Source of the DNA: Desulfonatronospira sp.
GTDB taxonomy: Bacteria > Desulfobacterota > Desulfovibrionia > Desulfovibrionales > Desulfonatronovibrionaceae
NCBI GenBank assembly: GCA_003554505.1
Contig: PWGS01000286.1
Coordinates: 1 to 7,710 of the forward strand
DNA: 7,710 bases
Direction: 5' to 3'
Shown here: piece by piece, positions 1 through 6,004 of the stretch
Numbering within the stretch: position 1 is the stretch's first letter
Layout of the letters: each line of letters opens with the position of its first letter
Translations under genes and position numbers: made by a program
The notes under the pieces: generated by a model
Database searches by the model: none
What the model was told of the DNA's origin: nothing
The model's input: only the letters and a program-made list of their open reading frames with translations

Positions 1-24
1 CCGGAAAGTCTTTCTTTCCGGATG
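1..24 (+). repeat. Dispersed repeat, copy A
   Basis: This stretch matches the minus strand of 7151-7174 at 22 of 24 positions, including the 15-base run CTTTCTTTCCGGATG (10-24). It is itself a small hairpin: CCGGAAAG (1-8) pairs with CTTTCCGG (14-21) around a 5-base loop. A shorter core, TTTCTTTCCGGA, recurs at 39-50. It overlaps a possible coding frame, so it may be a repeat that invaded the end of a gene, or the frame may not be real. Confidence 0.5.
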
Positions 25-137
25 TTGAAGCTATTGGTTTTCTTTCCGGAAACGAGGAGCTTTTTCTTTTGGCAAGGAAATCAAGCAATTATGAGGAGGC
101 GTATCTTAATACGTTGACGAATAATTGTGCAGATTGA
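3..137 (+). CDS. Possible C-terminal end of an unidentified protein (partial)
   Basis: A frame open from the window edge (third base onward) gives 44 residues and ends at TGA 135-137. The translation has a protein-like pattern, with hydrophobic and charged residues alternating as in an amphipathic helix, for example GNEELFLLARKSSNYEEAYL at about residues 16-35. A GC-rich hairpin starts at the base after the stop, as expected at a gene end. Against it: the third codon positions are A/T-rich, unlike every other gene here, and the first 24 bases belong to a dispersed repeat. I do not recognise the family. It could be a transferred gene end or a chance frame. Confidence 0.35.
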   Translation, partial: GKSFFPDVEAIGFLSGNEELFLLARKSSNYEEAYLNTLTNNCAD

Positions 138-175
138 CCACGCGAGGCGCGTGGCAGGCTCAGCCAAAAGAAAAA
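61..175. repeat. 13-bp inverted repeat enclosing smaller hairpins
   Basis: TTTTTCTTTTGGC (61-73) is perfectly complementary to GCCAAAAGAAAAA (163-175). Between the arms lie CAATTAT paired with ATAATTG (7 bp), CGTAT-CTTA-ATACG (5 bp), and CCACGCG-AGG-CGCGTGG (138-154). Together they could fold into a multibranched RNA. The arms are low in complexity, so chance pairing is possible. The left part overlaps the possible coding frame ending at 137. Confidence 0.4.
138..154 (+). terminator. GC-rich hairpin directly after a possible stop codon
   Basis: CCACGCG (138-144) pairs perfectly with CGCGTGG (148-154) around the loop AGG, starting one base after the TGA at 135-137. No T tract follows on the + strand, so this is not a canonical intrinsic terminator. 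It could protect a 3' end or assist factor-dependent termination. Confidence 0.3.
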
Positions 176-182
176 AGAACCG

Positions 183-201
183 TTTCCGGATGAAAACTAA
201 A
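183..201 (+). repeat. Dispersed repeat, copy B
   Basis: TTTCCGGATGAAAACTAAA matches the minus strand of 7142-7160 at 18 of 19 positions. It also shares the core TTTCCGGATG with copy A at 15-24. Copies A and B cover different, overlapping parts of the fuller copy C at 7141-7174. Confidence 0.5.
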
Positions 202-272
202 AAACGCCATCGCCAGTGAACCTGGCGGAAAAAATGATGTTTTCAAAGATTTTAAACGCTTCTAACGTAAAA

Positions 273-333
273 AGCCAGTGCTGCGGGCATGAAAGCGCTG
301 CAGAAGACAACTTACCACTTTCATGGCCTGGCT
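273..333. repeat. Interrupted inverted repeat (hairpin)
   Basis: AGCCAG (273-278) is complementary to CTGGCT (328-333), and CATGAAAG (288-295) to CTTTCATG (318-325). The two helices nest to form one interrupted stem with a 22-base apical loop. No T tract follows. It may be an RNA fold or the remnant of a palindromic element. No function can be read from it. Confidence 0.4.
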
Positions 334-542
334 GGCATGCCATAAGAAAAACAAATTAGAAAAATCAATAAGTTAGGTTTAAGTGCTGTTGCAGTTGAAC
401 ATGTCATTGGACTTATGGCAGTTTCATCTCATGGGTACCGCAAAATTTTTGGAAGAACAGGCAAACAGAGACAATCTAAAAAAAACACCTTTTTAAATCA
501 ACTTAAACTTTCAAGCATGAAAATATCCTTCTCTTTTTGAAC

Positions 543-570
543 TTTACAATCAGGCGGCAGGTGTTATTTT
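543..570 (+). promoter_or_regulatory. Weak sigma70-type promoter candidate for degP
   Basis: TTTACA (543-548, five of six consensus bases) is followed after 16 bases by TATTTT (565-570, four of six). Transcription would start near 577 and leave a leader of about 90 bases before the degP ATG. The region is AT-rich, so such matches are cheap. I saw no convincing heat-shock or sigmaE-type promoter. Confidence 0.22.
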
Positions 571-668
571 ATTTTTTTAATCCAGCAGCCTTTTGACAAT
601 ATAAATAATAAACCCGCTTTGAAATAACGCTTTATCCAACCCAGCAACCCTTTTTATTTGGAGGAACA

Positions 669-2087
669 ATGCGCTTACATATCCGAACTTTTTTATTGTT
701 GACGTTAATTTTTCTCTGGTCCGGCAGCATTGCAGGGGCTTCTCTGCCGGAGTTCTCCGACTTGGCTGAAAATGCGGGACCGGCAGTGGTCAACATCAGC
801 ACTGTGAAAAAAGTTGAACGGCCCGATATGGGGGATTTTTTCCGCGGATTCCAGGATCGCGGGCATCCCTTTGAGGAGTTCTTTGACCAGTTCGAGAGAT
901 TTTTCGGTGAAAGGGAAAGACAGCCCAGAGAGCAGCGTTCACTGGGCTCGGGCTTTATCATTTCCCAGGACGGCTACGTGGTAACAAACAATCATGTAGT
1001 TGAAGGTGCGGATCAGATCAGAGCCCCCTTCAGGCTGGAAGGAGAAGAAAAAACCTTTGACGCCCATGTAGTAGGCACTGATCCGGAGACCGATCTGGCA
1101 CTTATAAAGCTGGACACCGACATTGACCTGCCTACACTGGAATTCGGAAACTCCGATGATATGAAGGTTGGACAGTGGGTGGTGGCCATAGGCAATCCCT
1201 TCGGTCTCAATCACACGGTTACCGCCGGAATTATCAGTGCCAAGGGGCGGGTAATAGGCGCCGGTCCTTACGACAACTTTATCCAGACCGATGCTTCCAT
1301 CAACCCCGGCAACAGCGGCGGCCCGCTTTTAAATCTGGAAGGCGAGGTAATAGGAATCAACACTGCCATAGTAGCTGCGGGCCAGGGAATCGGCTTCGCC
1401 ATCCCCAGCAGCATGGCTGAAGACATTATCAGCCAGCTCAAGACCGATCAGAAGGTCAGCCGCGGCTGGCTGGGCGTAACCATACAGAACGTGGACCGGG
1501 ATATCGCCGACGCCCTGGGCCTGGAAGAAGCAAGAGGCGCTCTTGTTGCCGGCGTAACTCCCGGCGACCCAGCTGAAGAGGCCGGCATGGAAGCCGGGGA
1601 CGTGATTGTTTCTCTAAACGGCGAGACTGTTGAAGATTCCTCCGACCTAACCAGAAAAATAGGACAGCTGGCCCCCGGCTCTGAAGCCACTGTAGGGTTC
1701 TACAGAGACGGAGAGAAAAAAGAAGTCACCGTAACCCTGGGGGAAAGAGACCTGGAAGGACTGGCTGAACGTACCGAACCCGAACCGGAAAGTGAAAAGG
1801 CGGACCTGGGGATGTCTCTTCGATCCCCTTCACAGGAAGAGGCTGAGCAGCTGGGCCTAAGCGAGCCCCAGGGCCTGCTTGTAACCGAAGTGGAACCAAG
1901 GTCCCCGGCCCACCGCGCGGACATCGCCCCGGGAGATCTGATCCTGCAGGCCAATGGTCAGAGGGTGGACAGCACGAGTGAGTTCTTCACCATCCTGGAA
2001 GAAGACGCCAGACCCAAGCAGGTGCTTATGCTGCTGGTAAACAGGCAGGGGCAGAATATCTTCAGGACCATACCGCTGCGGGATTAA
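669..2087 (+). CDS. degP: HtrA/DegP-type periplasmic serine endoprotease (Do family)
   Basis: The protein degrades or refolds damaged proteins in the cell envelope. It has 472 residues. A Sec signal peptide (about 1-24) has a charged start, a Leu/Phe-rich core and a likely cut after AGA. An acidic, aromatic linker (about 50-90) resembles the loop that caps the active site in resting DegP. The trypsin-like domain (about 90-255) shows the full triad: His109 in TNNHV, Asp142 in TDLALIKL and Ser216 in GNSGGPL. Two PDZ domains follow (about 265-355 and 378-465), joined by a Glu-rich linker. The ATG is preceded by GGAGG (660-664). The length fits DegP/DegQ/MucD proteins; sequence alone does not decide among these names. 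A hairpin and 62 bases separate it from ispE, so co-transcription is uncertain. Confidence 0.95.
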   Translation: MRLHIRTFLLLTLIFLWSGSIAGASLPEFSDLAENAGPAVVNISTVKKVERPDMGDFFRGFQDRGHPFEEFFDQFERFFGERERQPREQRSLGSGFIISQDGYVVTNNHVVEGADQIRAPFRLEGEEKTFDAHVVGTDPETDLALIKLDTDIDLPTLEFGNSDDMKVGQWVVAIGNPFGLNHTVTAGIISAKGRVIGAGPYDNFIQTDASINPGNSGGPLLNLEGEVIGINTAIVAAGQGIGFAIPSSMAEDIISQLKTDQKVSRGWLGVTIQNVDRDIADALGLEEARGALVAGVTPGDPAEEAGMEAGDVIVSLNGETVEDSSDLTRKIGQLAPGSEATVGFYRDGEKKEVTVTLGERDLEGLAERTEPEPESEKADLGMSLRSPSQEEAEQLGLSEPQGLLVTEVEPRSPAHRADIAPGDLILQANGQRVDSTSEFFTILEEDARPKQVLMLLVNRQGQNIFRTIPLRD

Positions 2088-2106
2088 CAACCCGAAAAAA
2101 ATGACA

Positions 2107-2134
2107 GGCGGCATGTCCAGTTGGACATGCCGCC
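2107..2134. terminator. Perfect 12-bp hairpin between degP and ispE
   Basis: GGCGGCATGTCC (2107-2118) pairs perfectly with GGACATGCCGCC (2123-2134) around the loop AGTT. On the + strand no T tract follows. On the minus strand the stem runs after four bases into a T-rich run (A-run 2096-2101 on +), so it looks better as a terminator of minus-strand transcription. It may still stabilise the degP mRNA 3' end. It ends only 15 bases before the ispE start codon. Confidence 0.5.
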
Positions 2135-2149
2135 ACAAAGACAAGACTA

Positions 2150-3019
2150 ATGAGCAAAACCTACAGCATCAAATCCGGATGCAAGATTAATCTTTACCTA
2201 AAGATACTGAACAGGCGCCGGGATGGTTATCACAACCTGGACTCCCTGTTTTTTCCCCTGCCCTGGCCCAGAGATTATATCGACATCTCTCTTAGATCAT
2301 CCCCGGGCATCTCTTTGCGGGCCTGTCCCAAAAGCATGGAAAACAGCCGCAATATTCTTTTGCGCACTTATGAACTCTTTGCCGCAGCCACAGGATTCCG
2401 CCCCGGTCTCAAAGCATACCTGAGCAAAAACATACCCGTTGGTGCCGGGCTCGGCGGGGGCAGCTCCAATGCCGCTGCCTTTCTGCTTTTCCTGAACAAC
2501 CTCAATAGATCCGCGGCCCTGAAAAGGGAAAACCTCCTGGAACTGGCTTCAAAACTTGGGGCGGACGTGCCTTTTTTCATCTATAACAGACCCGCCCGGG
2601 TCACGGGTAAAGGAGAGATTGTCTCTCCGGTTCACATCGACCTGCAGAGACTGCATGTGCTTGTCATCTGCCCCGGAATAAGCATAGATACTGCCTGGGC
2701 GTATCAGGCCCATGACCATTACATGAAAGCCTCCTGCCCGCCTGATGACTCAGTATTGACATCCGGACCCTTAAGAGATAATAAGTCGCTTTTTGAGCGG
2801 ATAACTCTCAGCAACAGCTTTGAAAGAACAGTATTTGCTGAATATCCCAGGCTTGGAACCATAAAAACACAGATGCTTCAAGCCGGGGCCAGCGGTTGTG
2901 TTCTGAGCGGCTCAGGGTCCAGCCTGTGCGCCTTCTTCCGCAAGAGAGACAATCTTTTGCGGGCCTGCAACACCCTTGACCGTCAGAACGTTTCCTTTTA
3001 TTATTCCAGGATCAATTGA
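2150..3019 (+). CDS. ispE: 4-diphosphocytidyl-2-C-methyl-D-erythritol kinase
   Basis: IspE phosphorylates the 2-hydroxyl of CDP-methylerythritol with ATP, a cytoplasmic step of the non-mevalonate (MEP) isoprenoid pathway. The 289 residues show the GHMP-kinase plan: KINLYLKI at 12-19 with the catalytic Lys12, GYHNLDSLF at 26-34, the ATP loop PVGAGLGGGSSNAA at 96-109, the catalytic Asp139 in GADVPFF, and the C-terminal glycine motif LSGSGSS at 252-258. The length is typical. The ATG lies eight residues before the substrate motif, and no other start exists in frame back to the stop at 2102. No Shine-Dalgarno sequence precedes it, which is unusual among these genes. The stop codon touches the tRNA gene, and the last codons carry the tRNA promoter. 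Confidence 0.95.
   Translation: MSKTYSIKSGCKINLYLKILNRRRDGYHNLDSLFFPLPWPRDYIDISLRSSPGISLRACPKSMENSRNILLRTYELFAAATGFRPGLKAYLSKNIPVGAGLGGGSSNAAAFLLFLNNLNRSAALKRENLLELASKLGADVPFFIYNRPARVTGKGEIVSPVHIDLQRLHVLVICPGISIDTAWAYQAHDHYMKASCPPDDSVLTSGPLRDNKSLFERITLSNSFERTVFAEYPRLGTIKTQMLQAGASGCVLSGSGSSLCAFFRKRDNLLRACNTLDRQNVSFYYSRIN
2976..3004 (+). promoter_or_regulatory. Sigma70-type promoter inside ispE, driving tRNA-Gln and probably prs
   Basis: TTGACC (2976-2981, five of six consensus bases) is followed after exactly 17 bases by TATTAT (2999-3004, five of six). Transcription would begin near 3011, about nine bases before the mature tRNA 5' end at 3020, a normal length for a trimmed tRNA leader. The elements lie within the last 15 codons of ispE. 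This is the best promoter match in the window, and its placement supports function. Confidence 0.6.
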
Positions 3020-3094
3020 TGGGGCGTAGCCAAGCGGTAAGGCAACGGGTTTTGGTCCCGTCATTCGGAGGTTCGAATCCTTCCGCCCCAGCCA
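3020..3094 (+). tRNA. tRNA-Gln (anticodon UUG), CCA encoded
   Basis: The cloverleaf is complete. The acceptor stem pairs TGGGGCG (3020-3026) with CGCCCCA (3084-3090), followed by discriminator G3091 and encoded CCA (3092-3094). The anticodon stem ACGGG/CCCGT (3045-3049 and 3057-3061) closes the loop TTTTGGT, giving anticodon TTG at 3052-3054. The T stem (3067-3071 with 3079-3083) closes the loop TTCGAAT. The first acceptor base directly follows the ispE stop codon. There is no terminator before prs 18 bases downstream, so RNase P and 3' processing should release the tRNA from a mixed tRNA-mRNA transcript. Confidence 0.97.
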
Positions 3095-3112
3095 ACAAAG
3101 AGGACCAGGTCA

Positions 3113-4060
3113 ATGCCCGGACACAGGGAATTGAAAATTATCACCGGCAACGCAAACCCTGAACTCGCCAGAGGAATATGTGACCACCTGGGGATGACTC
3201 TGAGTCCTACCCTGGTCTGCACTTTCAGCGACGGTGAGAGCAGGGGCGAAATCGGAGACAATGTCAGGGGCGATGATGTTTTCGTGGTACAGCCCACATG
3301 TGCCCCGGTCAATCACAATATCCTGGAACTCTGCCTCATGCTGGATGCCCTCAAAAGGGCCAGTGTGGGCCGTGTTACAGCTGTTATACCCTATTACGGA
3401 TATGCCCGTCAGGATCGCAAGGTCGTTCCCAGAGTTCCCATAAGCGCCAAACTGGTTGCCGACTTCATCTCCGCTTCCGGTGTTAACCGCATACTGACTA
3501 TTGATCTTCACGCTGGCCAGATCCAGGCTTTTTTCAACATCCCGGTGGACAACCTCTTTGCCGCTGAAGTACTTTTGACCTACCTGAAGCAGTTCGGGGA
3601 TCAGGCTGTAGTGGTCTCACCCGATGCCGGCGGTACGGAAAGAGCCAGGGCTTACGCCAAGAGAATCGGAGCGGAGCTGGCTATAATCGACAAGCGCCGG
3701 GACACTCCCAATACAGCCCAGGCCATGCGGGTCATAGGCGATGTCAAGGACAAGGTGGCCATAGTCCTGGACGACATGATCGACACCGGAGGCCCCATGA
3801 TGGAGGCTTCCAAGGTGCTGTCCGAAAAGGGAGCCAGCAAGGTGCTTGCCTGCGCCACCCATCCCGTACTTTCCGGACCGGCCATTGAGAGGATGGACCA
3901 GTCCTATTTTTCTGAAATAGTGGTCACGGATACCATACCCCTGAGTGAAAAAGCCAGGGCCAGCGGCAAGTTCAAGGGAATTTCCGTGGCCAGTCTGCTT
4001 GCCAAGGCCATTCACAACATTCACACGGAGTCGTCCGTGAGCGTACTTTTTTCGCATTAA
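3113..4060 (+). CDS. prs: Ribose-phosphate pyrophosphokinase (PRPP synthetase, class I)
   Basis: Prs transfers pyrophosphate from ATP to ribose 5-phosphate, giving PRPP for purine, pyrimidine, NAD, His and Trp synthesis in the cytoplasm. The 315 residues match the usual bacterial length. Visible motifs are NANPELA (13-19), FSDGE (38-42), the flexible-loop segment [10 protein letters not shown] (94-103), the metal and ATP site DLHAGQIQ with His133 (131-138), catalytic Lys194 and Arg196 in DKRRD, and the ribose-phosphate loop [10 protein letters not shown] (218-227). A purine-rich AAAGAGGA (3097-3104) serves as ribosome site. Transcription probably comes from the promoter ahead of the tRNA, so 3' processing of the tRNA should define the prs mRNA 5' end. 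A hairpin and 86 bases separate it from rplY. Confidence 0.97.
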   Translation: MPGHRELKIITGNANPELARGICDHLGMTLSPTLVCTFSDGESRGEIGDNVRGDDVFVVQPTCAPVNHNILELCLMLDALKRASVGRVTAVIPYYGYARQDRKVVPRVPISAKLVADFISASGVNRILTIDLHAGQIQAFFNIPVDNLFAAEVLLTYLKQFGDQAVVVSPDAGGTERARAYAKRIGAELAIIDKRRDTPNTAQAMRVIGDVKDKVAIVLDDMIDTGGPMMEASKVLSEKGASKVLACATHPVLSGPAIERMDQSYFSEIVVTDTIPLSEKARASGKFKGISVASLLAKAIHNIHTESSVSVLFSH

Positions 4061-4098
4061 TGCCCGAAATTTTAATAAAAAAGATTATAAATAATACG

Positions 4099-4123
4099 CC
4101 GGCTGAACAAAGCAGCCGGTTTT
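4099..4123 (+). terminator. Weak terminator or attenuator between prs and rplY
   Basis: CCGGCTG (4099-4105) pairs perfectly with CAGCCGG (4113-4119) around a 7-base loop, followed by TTTT (4120-4123) and then G. The T tract is short, so partial read-through into rplY is likely. The ribosome site of rplY begins about eight bases further on, so the structure could also tune rplY expression. Autogenous control by bL25 is known in Escherichia coli; any link to this hairpin is a guess. Confidence 0.45.
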
Positions 4124-4146
4124 GCACCAAGGAGTAAAAAATCACA

Positions 4147-4806
4147 ATGTCCGAGCTTTACAATCTCAAAGTTGAAGTAAGAAACGAGAAAGGCAAGGCC
4201 GCAGCCCGGAAGCTGCGCAAAAACGACTACGTGCCCGGAGTCTATTATGATTCTTCCGGCGAGACCCTGCCTTTAAAGGTCAGGAATGGCCCCTTCTACA
4301 AGGCCTGGAACCAGGTGGGCACCACCAATGTAGTGGAGCTGGAATATTCCCACGGCGGAGAGACTTACAGAAAGCCATGTCTCATCTGGTCCATAGACCG
4401 CCATCCCTACAAAAAAGTATACATGCATGTTGATTTCTACGGGGTGGATCTTACCAAGGAAGTAACCGTGGCCGTTCCGGTGGAGGTCAAGGGTACTCCC
4501 AAAGGTGCCGAAGACGGGGGAATCATGCGCATTTTCCGTGAGACGCTGGATCTTACCTGTCTTCCGGCCAATATCCCCTCCCAGGTGAGCATCGACGTCT
4601 CAAAGCTGGACATTGGAGACAACATCTACATTGAAGACCTGAAAATGCCTGCCGGAGCCAAGGTCACTTTCGAGGAGAACTTCGCCGTAGTCGGTCTGGT
4701 TCCGCCGATGCAGGAGGAAGAACCTGAGGCTGAGGCTGCAGAGGAAGGAGCTGAAGAAGCGGCGGAAACACAGGAGGCTCCGGGAGAAGAGCAGGCAGCA
4801 GAATAG
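4147..4806 (+). CDS. rplY: Large-subunit ribosomal protein bL25, long TL5/CTC form
   Basis: bL25 binds 5S rRNA in the 50S subunit; the long form is related to the general stress protein CTC. The 219 residues divide into the 5S-binding domain (about 1-95, with RKLRKNDYVPGVYY at 21-34 and MHVDFY at 93-98), the second TL5 beta domain (about 99-185) and an acidic Glu/Ala tail (about 189-219). Escherichia coli L25 has only the first domain, about 94 residues. The start ATG fits the family N-terminus. Its Shine-Dalgarno AAGGAG (4129-4134) lies 12 bases upstream, longer than ideal. The acidic tail is common in long-form proteins and is compatible with, but does not prove, a salt-adapted host. Confidence 0.95.
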   Translation: MSELYNLKVEVRNEKGKAAARKLRKNDYVPGVYYDSSGETLPLKVRNGPFYKAWNQVGTTNVVELEYSHGGETYRKPCLIWSIDRHPYKKVYMHVDFYGVDLTKEVTVAVPVEVKGTPKGAEDGGIMRIFRETLDLTCLPANIPSQVSIDVSKLDIGDNIYIEDLKMPAGAKVTFEENFAVVGLVPPMQEEEPEAEAAEEGAEEAAETQEAPGEEQAAE

Positions 4807-4841
4807 CAGGTGTTTAGAGCGGGTCTGCTGAATCATTCTTT

Positions 4842-4890
4842 CCTGTTCCCCGGGGCAAGCAACTGCTTGCCAGGATCCATGGGGGGCAGG
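4842..4890. repeat. Nested hairpins downstream of rplY
   Basis: CCTGTTCCCC (4842-4851) pairs with GGGGGGCAGG (4881-4890) over ten positions, two of them G-U. Inside, GGCAAGC (4854-4860) pairs perfectly with GCTTGCC (4865-4871) around the loop AACT. The inner 3' side leaves an unpaired stretch containing the palindrome GGATCC. The downstream bases GGATTTGAAA are no terminator tract. It could stabilise the 3' end of the rplY mRNA. Confidence 0.5.
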
Positions 4891-5025
4891 GGATTTGAAA
4901 TACCGTTTAATATACTTTAGCGCCTTCAAGCTCTATCACACTGGCGGCCTGATAACCAATGTCGGGTATCATGCCCCTCAGGATTTTTCCGCAGATCATC
5001 AGACAAACGCTTCAGCCATGATTTA

Positions 5026-5064
5026 AATCCCTGGCTTGCACACTTTAATTGCGAGCCAGGGATT
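5026..5064. repeat. 14-bp hairpin upstream of pth
   Basis: AATCCCTGGCTTGC (5026-5039) pairs with GCGAGCCAGGGATT (5051-5064) with a single G-U pair, around the loop ACACTTTAATT. It lies about 95 bases before the most likely pth start. No T tract follows on either strand. It could be an operator-like palindrome, a leader hairpin or one end of a repeat element. Confidence 0.5.
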
Positions 5065-5157
5065 ACCAGGACACCTTTGTTGCAGCTCAAATTTTTCAGA
5101 TATACCAGGCTAAAATCTCTATTCTCAATGCCAGCCCTGAATAAGCCCTCAGGCCAG

Positions 5158-5763
5158 ATGACCGGGCCCAGGCTCATAACAGGGCTTGGCAATCCCGGAA
5201 ACCGTTACAGCAACACCAGACATAATATGGGTTTCCTGGTACTGGATCATGTCATGAACGCTTCCAGGGCAGAGCCCGGGGAACATGTACGGTGCCTGGA
5301 TGAAAAGAATGAGTTCATTCTATGGGAATGGATCAGACCTGACGATCCGGATGCCAGATACCTGCTGAAGCCCATGACCTATATGAACCGCAGCGGGAAA
5401 GCAGTTGCTCATGCGGCATCCCGGTTAAACCTCCGGGAGGATAAGATTCTGGTGGTCCACGATGAAGTAGACCTTCCTCTGGGCAGGGTTAAACTCAAAT
5501 TCGGCGGCGGTCTTGCCGGACACAACGGCCTGCGCTCAATAGCAGAGCAGCTGGGAACCAGGGATTTTGCCAGACTCAGGATAGGGATTGGACGCCCTGA
5601 AGATCAGTCTTCACTCTCTGAGTATGTTCTGCACAAGTTTACCCCGGGAGAACAGAAATCTTTGCAGGAAGCTCTGGACAAGTCGCTTTCGGCTTTAAGC
5701 ATCATCTTTACTCAGGAGGAGCAGCTGGCCCTTCAGCGCATAAACTCCCCTTCCGGCAACTGA
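5158..5763 (+). CDS. pth: Peptidyl-tRNA hydrolase
   Basis: Pth cleaves the ester bond of peptidyl-tRNAs dropped by stalled ribosomes and recycles the tRNAs. From ATG 5158 the protein has 201 residues, the normal length. The active-site residues are all present: Asn12 in GLGNPG, catalytic His22 in TRHNMGF, Asn77 in KPMTYMNRSG, Asp102 in HDEVDLPLG and Asn123 in GHNGLRS. The frame extends upstream to TTG 5077 and ATG 5128, but family proteins begin only a few residues before LIxGLGNPG, so 5158 is preferred; it puts four residues before that motif. The ribosome site is weak (AGG, 5151-5153), and none of the alternative starts is better. Adjacent rplY and pth is a common bacterial pairing. Confidence 0.94.
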   Translation: MTGPRLITGLGNPGNRYSNTRHNMGFLVLDHVMNASRAEPGEHVRCLDEKNEFILWEWIRPDDPDARYLLKPMTYMNRSGKAVAHAASRLNLREDKILVVHDEVDLPLGRVKLKFGGGLAGHNGLRSIAEQLGTRDFARLRIGIGRPEDQSSLSEYVLHKFTPGEQKSLQEALDKSLSALSIIFTQEEQLALQRINSPSGN

Positions 5764-5838
5764 GCACAGAATATATAAAAATCTCAACATCCCCCATGGA
5801 CTATTTCAACCCGTTAAGTTACAATTATCTTAACAGGC

Positions 5839-5885
5839 AAAGGAGGCTTTTTTACAGCCGCAGACCTTTTAATTATACCTCCTTT
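5839..5885. repeat. Shine-Dalgarno-like inverted repeat upstream of carD
   Basis: AAAGGAGG (5839-5846) is perfectly complementary to CCTCCTTT (5878-5885), with 31 bases between. A smaller pair, GTTAAG (5813-5818) and CTTAAC (5829-5834), precedes it. The arms frame the promoter candidate at 5851-5879. GGAGG here has no start codon at a suitable distance, so it is not a simple ribosome site. Confidence 0.4.
5851..5879 (+). promoter_or_regulatory. Promoter candidate for carD
   Basis: TTTACA (5851-5856, five of six consensus bases), a 17-base spacer and TATACC (5874-5879, four of six) form a plausible sigma70-type promoter. Transcription would start near 5886, leaving a leader of about 119 bases before GTG 6005. 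The flanking inverted repeat could act as an operator. I am not sure of this call. Confidence 0.33.
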
Positions 5886-6004
5886 ACCCTGTATATTCGA
5901 AAATACAAACTTACCGGTTGCGACCTGCTTTCACTGCCCGGATTATCCGGCTGCGGGCAATGCTGAGAAATGTCCTGGACCGGGAAAAGTTTTGGAGGCC
6001 TGTA

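Larger units (their letters stand above)
138..668. other. AT-rich gene-free spacer upstream of degP
   Basis: I see no gene in these 531 bases. All frames are short and lack a ribosome site. The stretch holds repeat copy B (183-201), a short hairpin (211-227, CGCCAG/CTGGCG) whose minus strand runs through ATGGCG into TTTTTT, a larger interrupted hairpin (273-333), and a weak promoter candidate for degP (543-570). The composition contrasts with the adjacent gene, which suggests old mobile or repeat-derived DNA or a decayed gene. Confidence 0.6.
4807..5157. other. Structured non-coding spacer between rplY and pth
   Basis: These 351 bases carry no convincing gene. They hold a two-part hairpin (4842-4890) and a strong 14-bp hairpin (5026-5064), far more secondary structure than the other spacers. 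No T tract follows either. The minus strand has an 88-codon frame (4926-5192) without clear support. The stretch may be a small RNA, a long 5' leader of pth or a mobile-element remnant. Confidence 0.5.

Noticed and set aside
61..175. Retron-like non-coding RNA
   Set aside because: Inverted arms and internal hairpins are suggestive, but no reverse transcriptase lies downstream in the window and the required branching motif could not be recognised.
415..540. 41-codon + strand frame whose start (MAVSSHGYRKIF) faintly recalls a universal stress protein motif
   Set aside because: The match is too short, there is no ribosome site, and nothing else of the UspA fold is present.
593..598. Perfect -35 hexamer TTGACA upstream of degP
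   Set aside because: No -10-like hexamer occurs 15 to 19 bases downstream, where the sequence is CCGCTTTGAA.
3110..4057. Long minus-strand frames opposite prs
   Set aside because: They are shadows of prs, whose full set of catalytic motifs is on the + strand.
4926..5192. 88-codon minus-strand frame between rplY and pth
   Set aside because: It overlaps the pth start, spans both arms of the 14-bp hairpin, has no visible ribosome site and resembles no family I know. It may be a trace of a repeat element, but not a supported gene.
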